A stretch of DNA of 64,000 nucleotides from Numida meleagris (Eukaryota > Chordata > Aves > Galliformes > Numididae): NCBI RefSeq assembly GCF_002078875.1, contig NC_034414.1:12466355-12530354 (forward strand). The letters are read 5' to 3'. Made by a program: the position numbers and the translations under genes. A model generated the notes under the pieces. The model searched no databases and had not been told where the DNA came from. It saw only the letters and a list, made by a program, of their open reading frames with translations. Positions 39,301 to 52,277 of the stretch are shown piece after piece. Positions within the stretch are counted from its first letter, which is position 1, and the number at the start of each line of letters is the position of its first letter.

Positions 39301-42300
39301 TACCTCTCTAGAGCCAATCAGATTTAATAAAAATGCTTTATTTTTACCCTGAAAGTTTGCTCCAGGCTTGCAAGCTTGAATGGTGGTAGACGAACTGCAT
39401 TATTAGTAGAACAATCACGCTTGCCAGCTAATACTTCTGGATTTTCTCTGCTACAATTTCCAGTACTTTCAAGTTCAAAGTCCTAACTCCCAAAGCAGGA
39501 AAAGAGAAAGAATCAACCCTTGTTGTGGAAAGCTGGAGAAACAATTCCCCATCCACCTTGTTTTACAACAGCATGCTTTGAGACATGCATTTAATCCTGT
39601 GCAATTACAGCCAGCTTTGTAAGCCGTATCGGGGATACGTGTCTTGTCCCAGGAGCAGCTCTGTTCCATCACCAGCCTTGCCATGTCTCCTCTGTATTCT
39701 CACAGCAGTAGCATCTCAGACCTCAGTCACGTGTATTTGTGGGTGCACTGACAAAGTATTCTTAGTGCTCCACACAGGATCTGGCTAGTGAGTACATGCA
39801 AACATGCAGGCAGCAGCCTAAGCATTAAGGTCATTGCACACACAGACCCAAGAATTATCAGTACAGCTCACTTGTGTGTGTACTGAAGCCTTTGCACGTG
39901 GCACATCCCAGAGCCTTCAACTGCTCTACTGGCCTTGTGCTTTTACTTCAGTGAGCATCCCTCCTGCATGCTCTAGATAACTCCCTGAAGCTAGACATTA
40001 GTCCTTCCTCTTATTTAATTTTATAAATAACAAACTCTTAAAGCTTTCTTCGGTGAGAAGGGTGACTTTTTGTTACTCCCATTTGCTTCCATGAAAATTA
40101 AGATAAATATGCCTTGCATATACTGAATATATTTTTATTCTATTTTAAAGTAATTGCTCCACTTTAAAGCCTCTGAGTGAACAAATATAATGAAATCTAA
40201 TTTGCTTTCTAAATACTTAGATCAATCCACTGAACCCTCTGACTGAGGAAGGATTGCATGCATCTGTACTGTAGCTCCTATTATTCAGAGCCTTCTGATC
40301 CTCCATCACCTTCAAAAATCAGGAGGAACAACCTTTCCTGTTCAGCAATACCTGGAAGAAAGGGCTTCCCTCATCCTGCTTCAATGAAATTCTTGCCTGG
40401 TTGTTTCCAAGCTTCTCATGGTAATTATCTCGTCTAACTGCTACTCATAATTCCAGTTTGCCGGTTTTAGCTGTCATCAGAGGTTAACATTGCATGCTTA
40501 CCTCTTATGGGGTTCTCAATGCAGAAGAATTATCCCCATGGATGTGGCAATGGCATCTTGCAAGCATAATGACAGCCACTGCCCAAGAGCTTAACTCTGT
40601 ACAAACTTTGAGCTAGCACCAGGGTGATAGTGAGGTTCAAGGAAGGCTTTTACAACTGGGAGCTTTTTTTTTTTTAAAAAACACAAAAATATACTGCATT
40701 TTCTTTTCTGAACCTGTACCTGGTAACTACAGGAAATCATTCTGTAAGCAATATGACAAGCCTTGCATTATTACCTGTTTATGTGCTAAATGATATAAAT
40801 TAAGATAGAGACATACAAATGAAGATTAATCGTATTTTAAAACTGTCTCTCTGAGGGAATGCGATTCCAAGCATTATTAGTTATACTGCAGAATTAAAAA
40901 AAGAAAAAAAAAATTAGGTCCTATTATGGTAGGTGATGCTGAAATACACTAAGAGGCAGCTTTTCTTCCAAAGATTTCACAATTGAAATTGACAAGCCAC
41001 ACAGAGAAAAGAGAAAAGCTTTCTGCTGAGTCAAATTCTCCCAAATCGTGCAGCAATGGAATGACAAAGCCTGGAGCAGATGACAGCTCTCAAACCTAGG
41101 CTTTAATTCAGACAATGGAAGATGCAGCACAGGCAGATCATCTTCTGCGTCCACTGACTTCAGACAATTTAGTCGATAGAAAAATTTTTAGTCTCAAAGT
41201 GTTTTTCCAGACACTGAAGTCAGTATCTCCACATTTTTCTCCTCATCACCTATGCCCACAAATTTATAAAATAGCTGACAGCTTGGTTTACCATTAACCT
41301 TGGAAAACAAGCTCAAGGAGATTAGGGAATCAGACTCATGAGTGTAACTTGCTAAAAGAAACAAGAAATCAAACAATTCCTTCTCAGTTTATTTCCTACC
41401 AGAAAACAATTCATTTACCTGGACTAAGAAATATGCTATGAAAAAGTATCACCAAGTGAAAGATATTTGAACAGCTCTCTTTGGGCCCATTTAATCTAAA
41501 TGCAACAGCACAACTGTGGTGTCAGATCTATGCTTAGGTAGGCAGAAAGCAACCGCACATAGGCAGGTACTCAGGTAATTACAGAAGCAAGGCAGCTTTT
41601 GACAACGAATGGTACCAAGGCAGTCTATATCTCAATGAGCTATTTTAACAGTCAAAGTCACATTAACAGCCAAATGACATGCAAAATTCATTCTCCCTGC
41701 CAAGGAACAAATTTAGAAAGCTGACAAATAACCCCCACAAAAACGACAACAGCAATGGTTACTCAAAATCCTGCCAGGTGCCCTTTAATAAGCAGAGAAT
41801 GTGATTAGTGCAGCAGTGCAAAGAGACAGCGTGCTGCAACATGACTCCATGCTGCTCTGCCAGGAATCCTTACAATAGAGATCCTGGCTGCACTGGGATT
41901 TTTCATGCATAATAAATAAAGCAATAGAGGATCAGACTGAGGCTCCTTGCTGAACACCAGTGCCCTCCGCTGCGTGTGCTGGAGATTCCTCTGCACACTA
42001 TGCCAATATGAAAAGGGAGAATGTATGATTTTCTCTTTATGACAGCCTGCTGAGCACCCCTGGGACCAAATGACTACATCTGCTGCTTCAGAGGGCTGCT
42101 GTGAACATCTAAATAACACTGCCACCACAGCAAAGATCTGCCCATCAGCCTCTCCCAATAGGTTCTCACTCTGTCATAGAAACACGCCTTTCACAGTATG
42201 TTACAGTGCTTCCTCCACTGATGCTCTTTACAATAATTTACCTGGACTCATAGAACTTCACTAAAGAACATGACCTTGTTAATAACGAGGCAGGGGCTCC

Positions 42301-43622
42301 AGCAGAAGAAGCCTTCAGCTTCCTTATTCCAAAGCGTGGAAGCAAAGCACGTAGGATGCCACCACCACAGTAACCACTTCAGGATGCTTATCGCCAGTTC
42401 CCCACATTTGAGTTTGTCATTTTGCTCACATCTGTTTTCCAGTCCATAACTGTTACGCTCATCCAGCATAACAGCATCAGAAACAAACATTAACAGATGA
42501 TGCAGTAACTGCTTTAGTACTGTCTCTCTAAAGATATTCCACAGTTTACTCCAGGGGATTTGAAGCACTACCTGCCATTTGAGTGGAAGTGTATTTTTCC
42601 TCCTGAATTTCCCTGACAAACAATGTTATTCTATTAAACTTAGTATTACTGTACACTCCACAAGGGGATGACTCGCAGCTTCAGAGGAATGTGAATGCCC
42701 GTGTCAGAGTATTTACAGCAGTATTTGCACGTGAGTCACAGATGAGACAGAATCTTGAAATAGAACACATGCTCTGAAGTACAGCAACCACAGCTACAGG
42801 AGACAAATCTGAACCTTCTCTGAAGGGGGCTGTTATTTACCAGAAAGTTGACAAGCAGTTTTAAAAATGTTTTGAATTCTCCAAGCAACAAAACAACATA
42901 ACCCTGAGCAAAAAACAGAGTTCACCACGCTGAGCATGAAAGTGCCAGTAAAAGCCACTCTCGCCATTTCAGGCTGTTATGTTTCCCAATGCTTTTCCTT
43001 TTCCAGATGCCCCACTATAAAAAACTCACTTGAAGAATCCATGTCAATTTCTTACAAATACACAAAAACACTTAAAATGCCCAAGTTACCCAATACGTTA
43101 GCAGAAAAATCACCAATAAGTCATGGTACCAGGCATCGTGCTACTGAAAGCATGCACAAAACCAGTTAGTAAGCTTTTAAAATCATCTTCTGCGTTTTTA
43201 AAACAAGCACTTCTCCCTACACATCCTCCAGCAGCTTTCTTTTAAAAGACTCTTAATGTGTTATACAGGTGAGAAAATGATTGAAAAGACAACCAAAAAG
43301 GAGTATATTGCATTTCACCAGATTTTTGGAAGCCAGACTATAGAAGCATCATTCTTGTAATTACTCCATTTTTTACTATACTTCAAGGAAGACTGAAGAA
43401 AATTTATGGGTTTAATTCTTATCAAAATAGGACATCTGCATCCGGGGGGCTCTTAGAGGAATCCTGTCCTGTGCCCTGTGGTTATAGACAATACATGCCC
43501 GTTTTATAGCAACCATACATTTGTATAGTTACTAGCGCTTGATTATTTAAAGTTGTAGCACTATATGAGCGTCACGTGGCACATTAAATGCTCTCAAAGA
43601 ATATTTTTCTCTCTTCAATTAA

Positions 43623-43640
43623 TTTTTTTTTTTTTTTTTT
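43623..43640. repeat. T18 homopolymer
   Basis: Seen: eighteen T in a row, followed by AAATAGG. No retroposed body is recognisable on either side. Confidence 0.9.
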
Positions 43641-46486
43641 AAATAGGAGGATCTATTCATAGTGGGGGCAGGTAGGAGGAGCCTGGTAAGAGTCTTCCCC
43701 ATAAATAGAACTTTTAACCACACGCTTTTAAGGACAAGAATCAAGCCTTCTTTTACTTTTTCATTCTTGAAAGCACTCAAACCTGAAAACACTCAGCTTT
43801 GTCACTGTGATTTGGTCTCAGTCCATGTTTCAATCGCCGTCTTAATATCATGACATTCAGTGCTGCAGAGTGCAGCTATAAAACTCAGGCTGAAAAGCCA
43901 GCTTTTCTTGTCCTGAGTACACGTACAGTTCCCAGCATCAGATGCTTTTGCATATGTGAGATGTTACCCAATATTTAATAAATATATATTTTTTTTCCTA
44001 CCAAAAATAGGCTGGATCCCATGATGATTAATCCTTGACTGAAGTGAGAAGTACAAGATTCTGTCACATCAAGTAGGGATTTTCCCTTTCACGTAAAAGA
44101 TCACAATACTTTCAGATATTCGAATCAGTATCCCAAGAAAACTCCAAACAAACGTTCTCATTGAAAGTTAGTACATGAAAAAGTATAAATCTCTTCAGTT
44201 CTAAGTACTACTTATAATTCACTACATTTAGAGGATGAGATACGCGTCTAATTTCTTTCTACAACATTAACCTTGTGATCAAGTGAAAACCAAGATTCTT
44301 TCAGTTTACCCATGAAAAAGGAGTTAGTGCCATTACAATGAAGACAACAGGCAAATTTTACTCTTTCAGTAAGAGGAAGCAAGAAAAGAAAATCAAATAA
44401 CTGAACCAAGTGGATGCAAACTACATAAATATGAGAAATAATATGAGAAAAAAAATCACCTACTAGCTAAGCCCTACAAATCAGTTCATGTCTCCAGCAA
44501 GACAACTGGAGCACAGCTTCAGCATCTGTGAAACAAATTACAAATCTAGCTGCTCTCTCTTAAAAATGCTTCTGTTTAAAAGATGAGGCAACAAAGTACA
44601 CACAAACATTTGTAAAAGCAACCAGAAATCTCAGCTTTAGTATTCTAATGTTGAAGGCATGCATTTTGGTTTACCTTTCACATTGAGTCTGAGAGTTATT
44701 TCAGTCTAAAAGTCAATCACTCGAGCATTACCAATTAAGAAAGAAACTTATTATATAGTTGTCGTAAATAAATGCTGCTTGAATGATAAGTTACTATAAA
44801 ACAGTACAACCAAACAGAAGTACTTAATGAAAGCTGTGTGTAAGGAGTAAAACAGCTAATTGCTTTGAACAAAGAGTGACATGCAATGGAGAAATCCTAC
44901 CATGGAATGTTCTAAAAAGTCAACCTTTTAAAAGCGCATACAAAAGTCCAATCCAGAAATAAAATATATAACGGTACTTTAGTTCAAAAAAAGTAATATA
45001 TTTCTGTTATACCTAAATTAAAAATGACTAGCTTCTAGGACTGATAATTTCCCCACTGAATTCAGTGGAAGTAGTGCAAATCTTTAACAGGCATACGATA
45101 CGATTACATGTTACGAGATCCTACTTTAACATACTTTACTTCTACAAATTCTCTCCTCTATCCATTTTTTTTCAGAGATTTCCATCTAAAAGGTAGGAAG
45201 CTTAAAAGGACATAAGGAGAGAGAAGGATGTTCAAACTGAGCGCTTGGCTTTCGCGCACACTGGAGGAATCTGCTAGCAGTACACTTTACTTCATCAGTT
45301 CAGCAAGAAACACAATGTGATTCTTCAGATTGCTCTTCATTTGACATTCAGAAGCACCAGTCTGACAATTAACAGATGCAAGTGACACTGAACAAGTAGG
45401 GAGAAAAAGGAAAAATCTTTCCTTTAAGCCAGTCATATAAATTAAGTAGAACTTTAGGAAGTTTGATACGAGGTTTAATTTTAGAGACATGATTAGAAAA
45501 CTATATATTATGTATACAGAAAAACCCTTCAGTGTCCACTTAATGAAGTTGATAATAACCAAGCCAAAAAAAGTACCTTAAAATCAGGATATGAAATGCA
45601 GGTCTCCTACCAAATAGTTGGTTTCTGTAGATCTGTCATATTGCACTCAAGAAAATCAAGGATATTCTTTATTTAACACCTTAATACATCAGCCATGGCA
45701 ATCAGCAATGTCTAGATGGACGCTGATTGAAACCAGCATCTTCTCAATTTCATTTTCAGCTCTAATTAGCACAGCATTCCTTTGACTCTCTCACTGTGTT
45801 AACCAGGATAGTTATGCTGACCTTTTATTAAATATCTGAAAACCCACAGTTAAAATTTTTCTTTCTTACATGTAAATATAAACAATAGCAATCATGTACC
45901 AAGCTTCAGTGACCAGCTCATCACATGAAAGCAAGAATCTGACTTACTGGAATTAGTATACAAAATTCAGTTCTTCCAGTAACATTAGCTTCCTAATACT
46001 TTTATCATGGTTACAACAGCAGCATTATACTACGGTGTACTAAAGAACCTACCCAGCTTTCACGAAAATATTGAAGATTTTCCAAACTTAAAAGAACATA
46101 AGACTCGGGATTTTTTTCATTGAAAATTTCCCTGATCAACAAAGATACTTTTGACCAGCTTCAAGCTCAGCTGTTACCCCAAATCTGGAGTTTGAATTGT
46201 TGCATTCTAAAAACAAACTGAGAACGTGTTTTGCTGTTACATCCACCAACTCTCCTCTCTCCCTGGTTACAGCGTCTAGTCAACAAGGGCATTATTTTCA
46301 ACACCAGTCAGGCTACACATTTCTCCTCCTCTTTTCTCCACACCTATACACTGCTTTCCTTCTCTCAGCTGCTCTGCACAATGCCCTTACTCACTCGATA
46401 TGTTTGATGTGCACATTCTTCTTTCATCTTGTGCCACTTATAAATGAAAAAAACTGACAGAACTGATACAGAATTAAGCTACTTAC

Positions 46487-46523
46487 CAACTACTGCCAGA
46501 TTATGCTCTGAGCCACATGCAAT
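46487..46523 (-). CDS. SERGEF: Internal exon of SERGEF (RCC1-repeat guanine nucleotide exchange factor-like), 37 bases
   Basis: Seen: on the minus strand a pyrimidine-rich acceptor (ACTTCTTTTTCAG) is followed by 37 bases and then the donor GTAAGTAG. In phase 0 the exon reads IACGSEHNLAVV and ends with the first base of another codon, a G that can start glycine. Family knowledge, recalled and not searched: human SERGEF (DelGEF) has VSCGSEHNLAIIG near its C-terminus, inside an RCC1-type beta-propeller repeat. The core CGSEHNLA is identical and the flanking changes (V/I, S/A, I/V, I/V) are conservative. SERGEF is a soluble protein reported to bind the exocyst subunit Sec5 and to modulate secretion. 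Inference: this is one coding exon of a gene running from high to low coordinates. The exon is very short, and the surrounding frames are closed, as expected for an exon between long introns. Another RCC1-family gene is possible but fits the extended match less well. Confidence 0.72.
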
Positions 46524-48220
46524 CTGAAAAAGAAGTATGAATGAATAAAAGAGGTTCTGCTTACCAGCACGAAGACAATCACAATTATGACAGGAAATTA
46601 AAAATTAACCTGAAACAAACAACTACAGTTTGTAGGATGTAAAATCAAGGTTGAAGTGCTCTCAATTTTAAAGGAAATCTCATTTCAAGTCCTGCTTGGG
46701 GGCTCAGGGACAGGATAGCATGTTTGTTTTGTTAGTACAAGGACTCCATTTTCAAGACCTAGTCACATTTCAATCCTTGAGAGCAAAGGTGGACACAATC
46801 CTGCAAAAATATCTCATCCTTGACAACATCCATTGGAATCAACAAGACTATTGGAGGGATGGCAGGAACACAGATTGAGCCTTAGCAAGATGAGAAGAGT
46901 ACAGAAGCAGCTGGGAATCAAATGGGCGATGAAAAGCTCCATTGCTGTCACCTACACTGTTTTTTCAGATGGTTCCTATACAACTGCACAGAGCACATAG
47001 GTTCACCGTGGTAAACATGAAGTGATACTATCCCTACAGCCATCTATTGAGAATGGAGAGAAAAGTACCACAGAACTGAACTCTTCCATTAGCACTGGGT
47101 TGTCTTACTTGGTAAAAGCTGCAGAGAAAATTAGACCAACGCGAACATTTTATTCCAATCTAATTAGTGGTGGAAATCAGTTATTAGTTTCTTCTCAAAT
47201 AAAATTCAGAGTTCAATGCATTTTTTTTTTCTTTGCAGCTGCCATGAAGACGTCAGCTGTTTAAGCTGCTTTAGCACACATCCCGCAGTATTGCTTGCTG
47301 AGCTTTCTCTCACATTCATCACAAATGACGGTAACACAAGCACCTAGGGCAGCCACTGCCCTTCTGCAGGGGTTGTCTCTACCATCGAGTTCTTTTTCAG
47401 TGCCACTGCAGACACAGATGTCTGACATAACACTGACATCACCTTACACAAGGTTACTCTGCAGAGCACCCTCAAGCTTCTTTTTATTTAATCTGTATCC
47501 AGTTCATTGACTTGCATCTAGCTGTCAATCACACATTACTGAGCTGGAGAAAAAAGTAAATTCTATTTCTTGAAAGCAGATTTGCAATGATAAAATACAA
47601 AATAGTACTATATATAAAGTAATAGAGTACTTGTCATCTAAATTACACATTGTTTTACACATGCATAACTTTATAGCTTGTACTACCAGTAAAATATGGT
47701 GATCACCTTACTGTCTGAATAACATAAACCCATACAAGTACCCATAGAAATTCAGCAAACTTGTACTTGGCTCCTTGTGCTTGAGTGTCAGCTGGAGAAG
47801 AGTCAAAGCTGGCACACAGACTGGCTCAGGTGATCACGCAACAAATGAATGCTGCAGCCGCTACTATGCACCTGCAGCACAGCTGTGACATGGGAACATC
47901 TGGTCAGTGCCAGCTTCATCCAGCATACAAGGAAGGTAAACTGGTTTCATTAAGGCTGGAGGTGCTGAGCCAAGAAATCAAATCACTTGGGAAGATGGAG
48001 CTGTAAGCGTAAGGCAGGTCTGCAATTGCCCCATCTTTGGAAAAAAATCAAGAAAAGGCAGAAGAAAAAGCAATGCCTTTGCAAGAGCTCTAGCAAGGCA
48101 GCATAAAGCTGTCCACCTCGCAGTACTGAAGCAGACAGAGCCCTAAGCCCTGGCTGGAAAGTGCACTGCTCCTGCCATGATCCGCAGCGCTGCCCTCCCT
48201 GCTGCTCTCCACTCCGGGCT

Positions 48221-48234
48221 GATGCCATGGAAAC
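48221..48234. promoter_or_regulatory. RFX X-box-like motif in GC-rich island
   Basis: Seen: GATGCCATGGAAAC matches the X-box consensus at 12 of 14 positions and shares the 11-mer GCCATGGAAAC with the site at 5800-5813. It lies in the most GC-rich stretch of the window. Confidence 0.3.
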
Positions 48235-48849
48235 ACAGATGAAGGCTTCCCAGCAAAGAGCAAATCCCGTGCCTTCACCCAGAGCTGAAATGTGAGGATT
48301 CTGAAGCTGCTGCCAGTTAAGTAAACCACCAATTCCCACTGAGTTGGGAATAATCCTATCTCGGCTAAACTCCTTAGGAAATAAACTGAACGCAGGCACC
48401 AATTCACAAAACTCTGGGACAAAAGAAGTGCTCAGGCTGGCTCCAGCTTTCTGCCAAGGTCCCCTTCAGAAACACTGCGTTTCAGCCCGGAACCAGGCAG
48501 AACTGCAAGCTGCTGAAGGCAGCACCCTGCTTCACCTTTGGGCCCAGAGCCAGGGCTTTGGGCACCATGGGACAGCAGCACCGTGTCCCAGAACGGAGCT
48601 CACTGTGATCCACACTGAGCACCTCCACTTCGTGGCAGTGTCACCACCAGGCAACGCAGACCAGTGCCACAGGAACCCCAGACAGACCACACAGCCAAAG
48701 CACACTGCAGGCAGCTCTGGGAAGCAGCACCCTCACCAGCAGCCATGCTGCTCGCTACAGCCGGTGTGCCTCTGGCTCCAGCCCCAGAGACCATTCCACA
48801 GAGTTGAACGAAGGCTGCTGCTGCTTACTGAGCTGTGCTGCCCTGCAGA

Positions 48850-48874
48850 TTTTTTTTTTTTAATAATAATAATA
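48850..48874. repeat. T12 followed by (AAT)n
   Basis: Seen: twelve T then four AAT units. It sits at the edge of the GC-rich island at 48150-48840 and ends the long chance frame there. Confidence 0.85.
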
Positions 48875-51800
48875 GGCCTTGAAATGTGACACCTTTTCTT
48901 CACGACCACCCACAACAATCAGCCAAGAACAGTCTGCTGGTGCAGATGCGGAGCAGCCATAGAACAGCACTGCCGAGTTGATGTTTTATGCTTGTATCAG
49001 ATGTAATAAGCTCTGCAGTCAGCACAGGTCACTAGGAGAAGCCTGGAATTTATTGCAGCAACCATGATTTTCTCGCTACTTCTTTTCTGGCCCCACCCCC
49101 AGTGCACTGCAGAGAAATTAAATTCCAGCAGACATCTGCATGCTCCCAGCGGACAGATAAATACGTTCAAGGATACTTACAAACACACCATTGCTTTCTA
49201 ATTGGGCAATACTTTTACATTCAGTTTTAATTGAGAAAAACCACTCATCTTACAGCCAAATCAGAGAGACTGCTGTGAGTAAGGCATTCCAGGAGCCTAA
49301 GGAACGTGGACAACCCCTCAGCCCCAACAACAACCCATATTAAGATTTCTCCTCCAGGGAGAGAAAAATTTGAGAAAATTGTATGAGAATATTGTGATCT
49401 CTGTATAAACAATCTCAAAGCAACTCACAAATGCCTTGAGGGAAGCAAAGAATGCTTCAGAACCATTTCACCCAGAACCCTACCTCACAATCTATGTCCC
49501 TTCAATACATTGTGTGTTTCCTCCCCTAAGTTGAATGTTAGCAAGCTATTTTCTACCCAGTAATGGTTGCAGTTGAGGTGCACCCATCCATCCAGATTAA
49601 CAAACATCGTGAGAAGCAACCAAGGGCCCAGCGCTTTACTGTCTTAAGAAGTCAGACCTCAAGCAGCCTGAGCAGTGAGCAGAGATCTTGTAACAGTGAC
49701 CTCTAACCCTGAGCAAAACACCAGCATCTTTCTATTGCCTTTTCTAACTACTACAGCAAAACAAAACAAAGAGTATTACAGTCAAGGTTCAGACTGGCAC
49801 TTTGACCACAAGGCTACTGTGTTCTTCTGTCTGTACTCCCAGAGCTCAGACTGAGGATCCGCTGTGCCACCCATCAGGAAAGGATCAAGCCAGAAGTGCA
49901 GGCAAAGCTGCCTCATGCTGCAGCCAAGAGAAGGGAGCAGGACAGTGGCTGAGCTCCCACACGGGACTGAAGAGTGAAAAATCCACAAGCGTCTTAACAT
50001 CAGGGTACTTACCTCAAACAACAAAAGCATCTCAACACTACTTTTGGTTCAGTGCCCTAAGAGTACAGGTTAATTACCTACAGGGTAATTATTTACCAGA
50101 ATATTCAAAGATACAGAGGCCTCCATCACTTCTCCAAGAGAAGAGTAAGACATATGAAACCAGTTTCTAGGGCAGAATGAAGATACGATGTTTAAGAAGC
50201 TGCATTCAGACTTTAGCCACTATCATTTCTAACTTGTAACTGCACAAAACTCGAGGGAGAGAAGGGAACAGGAGAAGGAAGCCATTAGGAGGGTGTGCAT
50301 TTAAGTACTTTTACCCGGGAGTTCTGTATAGGCCTTCAGCATGGCATCCCAGACCTTGTGATAAATTTCACTGCAAGGAAATTGTCAGGTCCAGAAGGTG
50401 GTTAATTTTATTCCCCTTGGGATGAGAAGTCCTAAGGGAAGGAGACGAGGTGACTGAGAGCCTGCAGCCCAACAGTTACGTAAACAGAGGGATCCTTCCC
50501 TCAGCACTGTTCTTCCATGCCCTTGATTAATGGATTGTAACAATGATTTGTACACTGCCTAGTTACATTGGTATGCAGAATTCTATTGATGTGAAAAAAA
50601 AAAAAAAGAAAAGAAAGCTTATTAGCAAAACCGTCCTGCTCGCAATGATCCTTCACTAGGAACTGTGTGTTCCTCTTCTGGATCATTTGACTCCTGATTG
50701 ATAAGAGCAGCTCACTACCCTCTTCACATTCCTTGGCGAGCACAAGACTAAGTGCAGTATAACACAGCACATTAGCAGCAAACCAGTATGACCTCACCTA
50801 CAACAGCACACCAAACTTGCTGTTGGCTGTATCAGTTGAAAATGTCCTACAGCTCAATGTCTTACAACTCACTCAACATTTTCCATCCCTCTAACCATCT
50901 ATTTAGGGTGAATTTTTTGTTGTTGTTGTTTGGTTACAATTACACCAAAACATATTTTATATATAAAAAATATTATAAAATCCTGTAACAACAAGAAAAT
51001 CCGCAATTCATACCGTGCACAGAGGCCCAAAAGAAATCATCCTTCTCCTAGACAAATCTGACCTACAGCTCTTCTGCCACAGGAGCATCAAGACTTTAGC
51101 AGGATGCAGTAAGTTTTCAAAATAAAGATGTAAAGCTCTTTACAGCTGCTAGATCTATGGTCTGTGTTTTCCCTGGCTGAAACTAATCCCAAACCTGCCT
51201 TCACTTGTGCTTAAGACACAAAATGAAAAGTGCAGCATTTCCACTGCTTCTCCACCCACTGTTTCAGAGTCTCACCTCAAATTGGTCAATAATCTGCCCT
51301 GCCAAACATCTCACAGCCTCCAAAAAGCCAGCTGACCAACCCCAAGATCTTGCATTTACATCCTCCGTGCCTTAAATCACACATATTTAAGTCCCTGCAC
51401 ACACACCCTCTCTCTGGCATGAACCAGACATGTCAAACTGCTACGCTATGCACCCACTCACTAAGCACTGTACATCCAGGAGCAGGTTCTTGGGGGTAAC
51501 AGGGCCCAATTGCACTTCTCTGATTCAATTGATGCAGCTTGAATCTCAGGTTCTCAGGTAGGAGATAGAAATAGTTACAATTTCAAAGTAAAAGAAAAAA
51601 AAGTTTCTTAGGTAGAAGTCCTACATAAAGCTATCATTACAGAGATCAAGTAAAGGGGATGAAATTAAAAGAAAGGAAGAAAAACTTCAGTTGTTAAAAC
51701 ATTTCCACTGAATCTTCACATCACACCATCTCTCATGTGTACCTAGAGGGTCTACTGGGAGGCAAGAATGCTCATACTGAGAAAATGAATTATATACTGC

Positions 51801-52103
51801 TTATTTAAATTGAGGAAGGATTGAGATGTCAAGGCAAAGCAAAATCCATGTCCACCACCAAAAAAACTCATCATCAGATGACAGCAGGATAATAAAAAAG
51901 CTGCTGAGATCCCAGTAGGAATGCCCGGTGGGATTAGATTTGAGCACAATGGCAAAAATGTAGCCAAGAAAAGTGTGATAAAAATCTTTACAAGTCAGTA
52001 AGGTCAGCTGGCTCTTCTCCAGTGTCTGAAGATTTTCTAATTAGCTCTTATATCTTTCTTCTGGCACTTCCCTTCCATCCTTGGGGCTTTACTCAGGAAT
52101 TGG

Positions 52104-52277
52104 TGAGGCACTGGCACAGGCTGCCTGGAGAAGGTGTGGATGCCCTATACGTAGAGGCATTCAGGGCCAGGTTGGATGGGGCCCTGGGCAGCCTGAGCTG
52201 GTGGCTGGCAACCCCCATGCCAGGGAGTTGGAACTAGATGATCTTTAAAGTCCCTTCCAGCCTAACCCATTCTATGG
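52104..52277 (+). mobile_element. CR1 LINE, truncated 3' end
   Basis: Seen: tgaggcactggcacaggctg, gccaggttggatggggccct, a gttggaactagatgatcttt block, cccttccagc and a terminal attctatgg. It is a 5'-truncated CR1 tail of about 174 bp in the same orientation and register as the copy at 10118-10292. A CTGGGCAGCCTGAGCTGGTGG stretch is the counterpart of CTGGGCTGCCTGATCTAC in that copy. The two probably belong to the same or closely related subfamilies. It has no coding capacity. Confidence 0.93.

Larger units (their letters stand above)
25215..46486. other. Unique non-coding DNA, probable intron
   Basis: About 21 kb of AT-leaning sequence without recognisable repeats except the hairpin at 33719, the C14/A9 tract at 36353 and the T18 run at 43623. 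A locally GC-rich patch at 33.9-34.1 kb carries a 131-codon minus frame without domain features. The next conserved SERGEF block (codons for W-G-W-N) was looked for by eye on the minus strand and not found. Confidence 0.55.
46524..52103. other. Probable intron with a GC-rich island at 48.15-48.84 kb
   Basis: The island at about 48150-48840 is rich in CAGC/GCTG words and carries overlapping frames on both strands, including the longest of the window (181 codons, plus, 48344-48889), which has no domain features. It contains an X-box-like motif at 48221. The rest is ordinary AT-leaning DNA. Confidence 0.55.

Noticed and set aside
48557..48579. REST/NRSF-like GGCACCATGGGACAGC
   Set aside because: One extra base between the half-sites and weak outer positions, so not a canonical site.
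48344..48889. 181-codon plus-strand frame, the longest in the window
   Set aside because: No recognisable domain, it runs into a T12/(AAT)n tract, and it overlaps similar frames on the other strand in a GC-rich island, as chance frames do.
49181..49252. Minus-strand frame ending QLESNGVF before GTAAGTAT
   Set aside because: Excellent donor and compatible phase, but only poor acceptors, and no RCC1-like residues.
51276..51370. Minus-strand frame ending GAG/GTGAGA in phase 0, with FGRADY readable in another register
   Set aside because: No acceptor, and the SERGEF-like FGRADY reading meets a stop at once in its own frame. Treated as coincidence.
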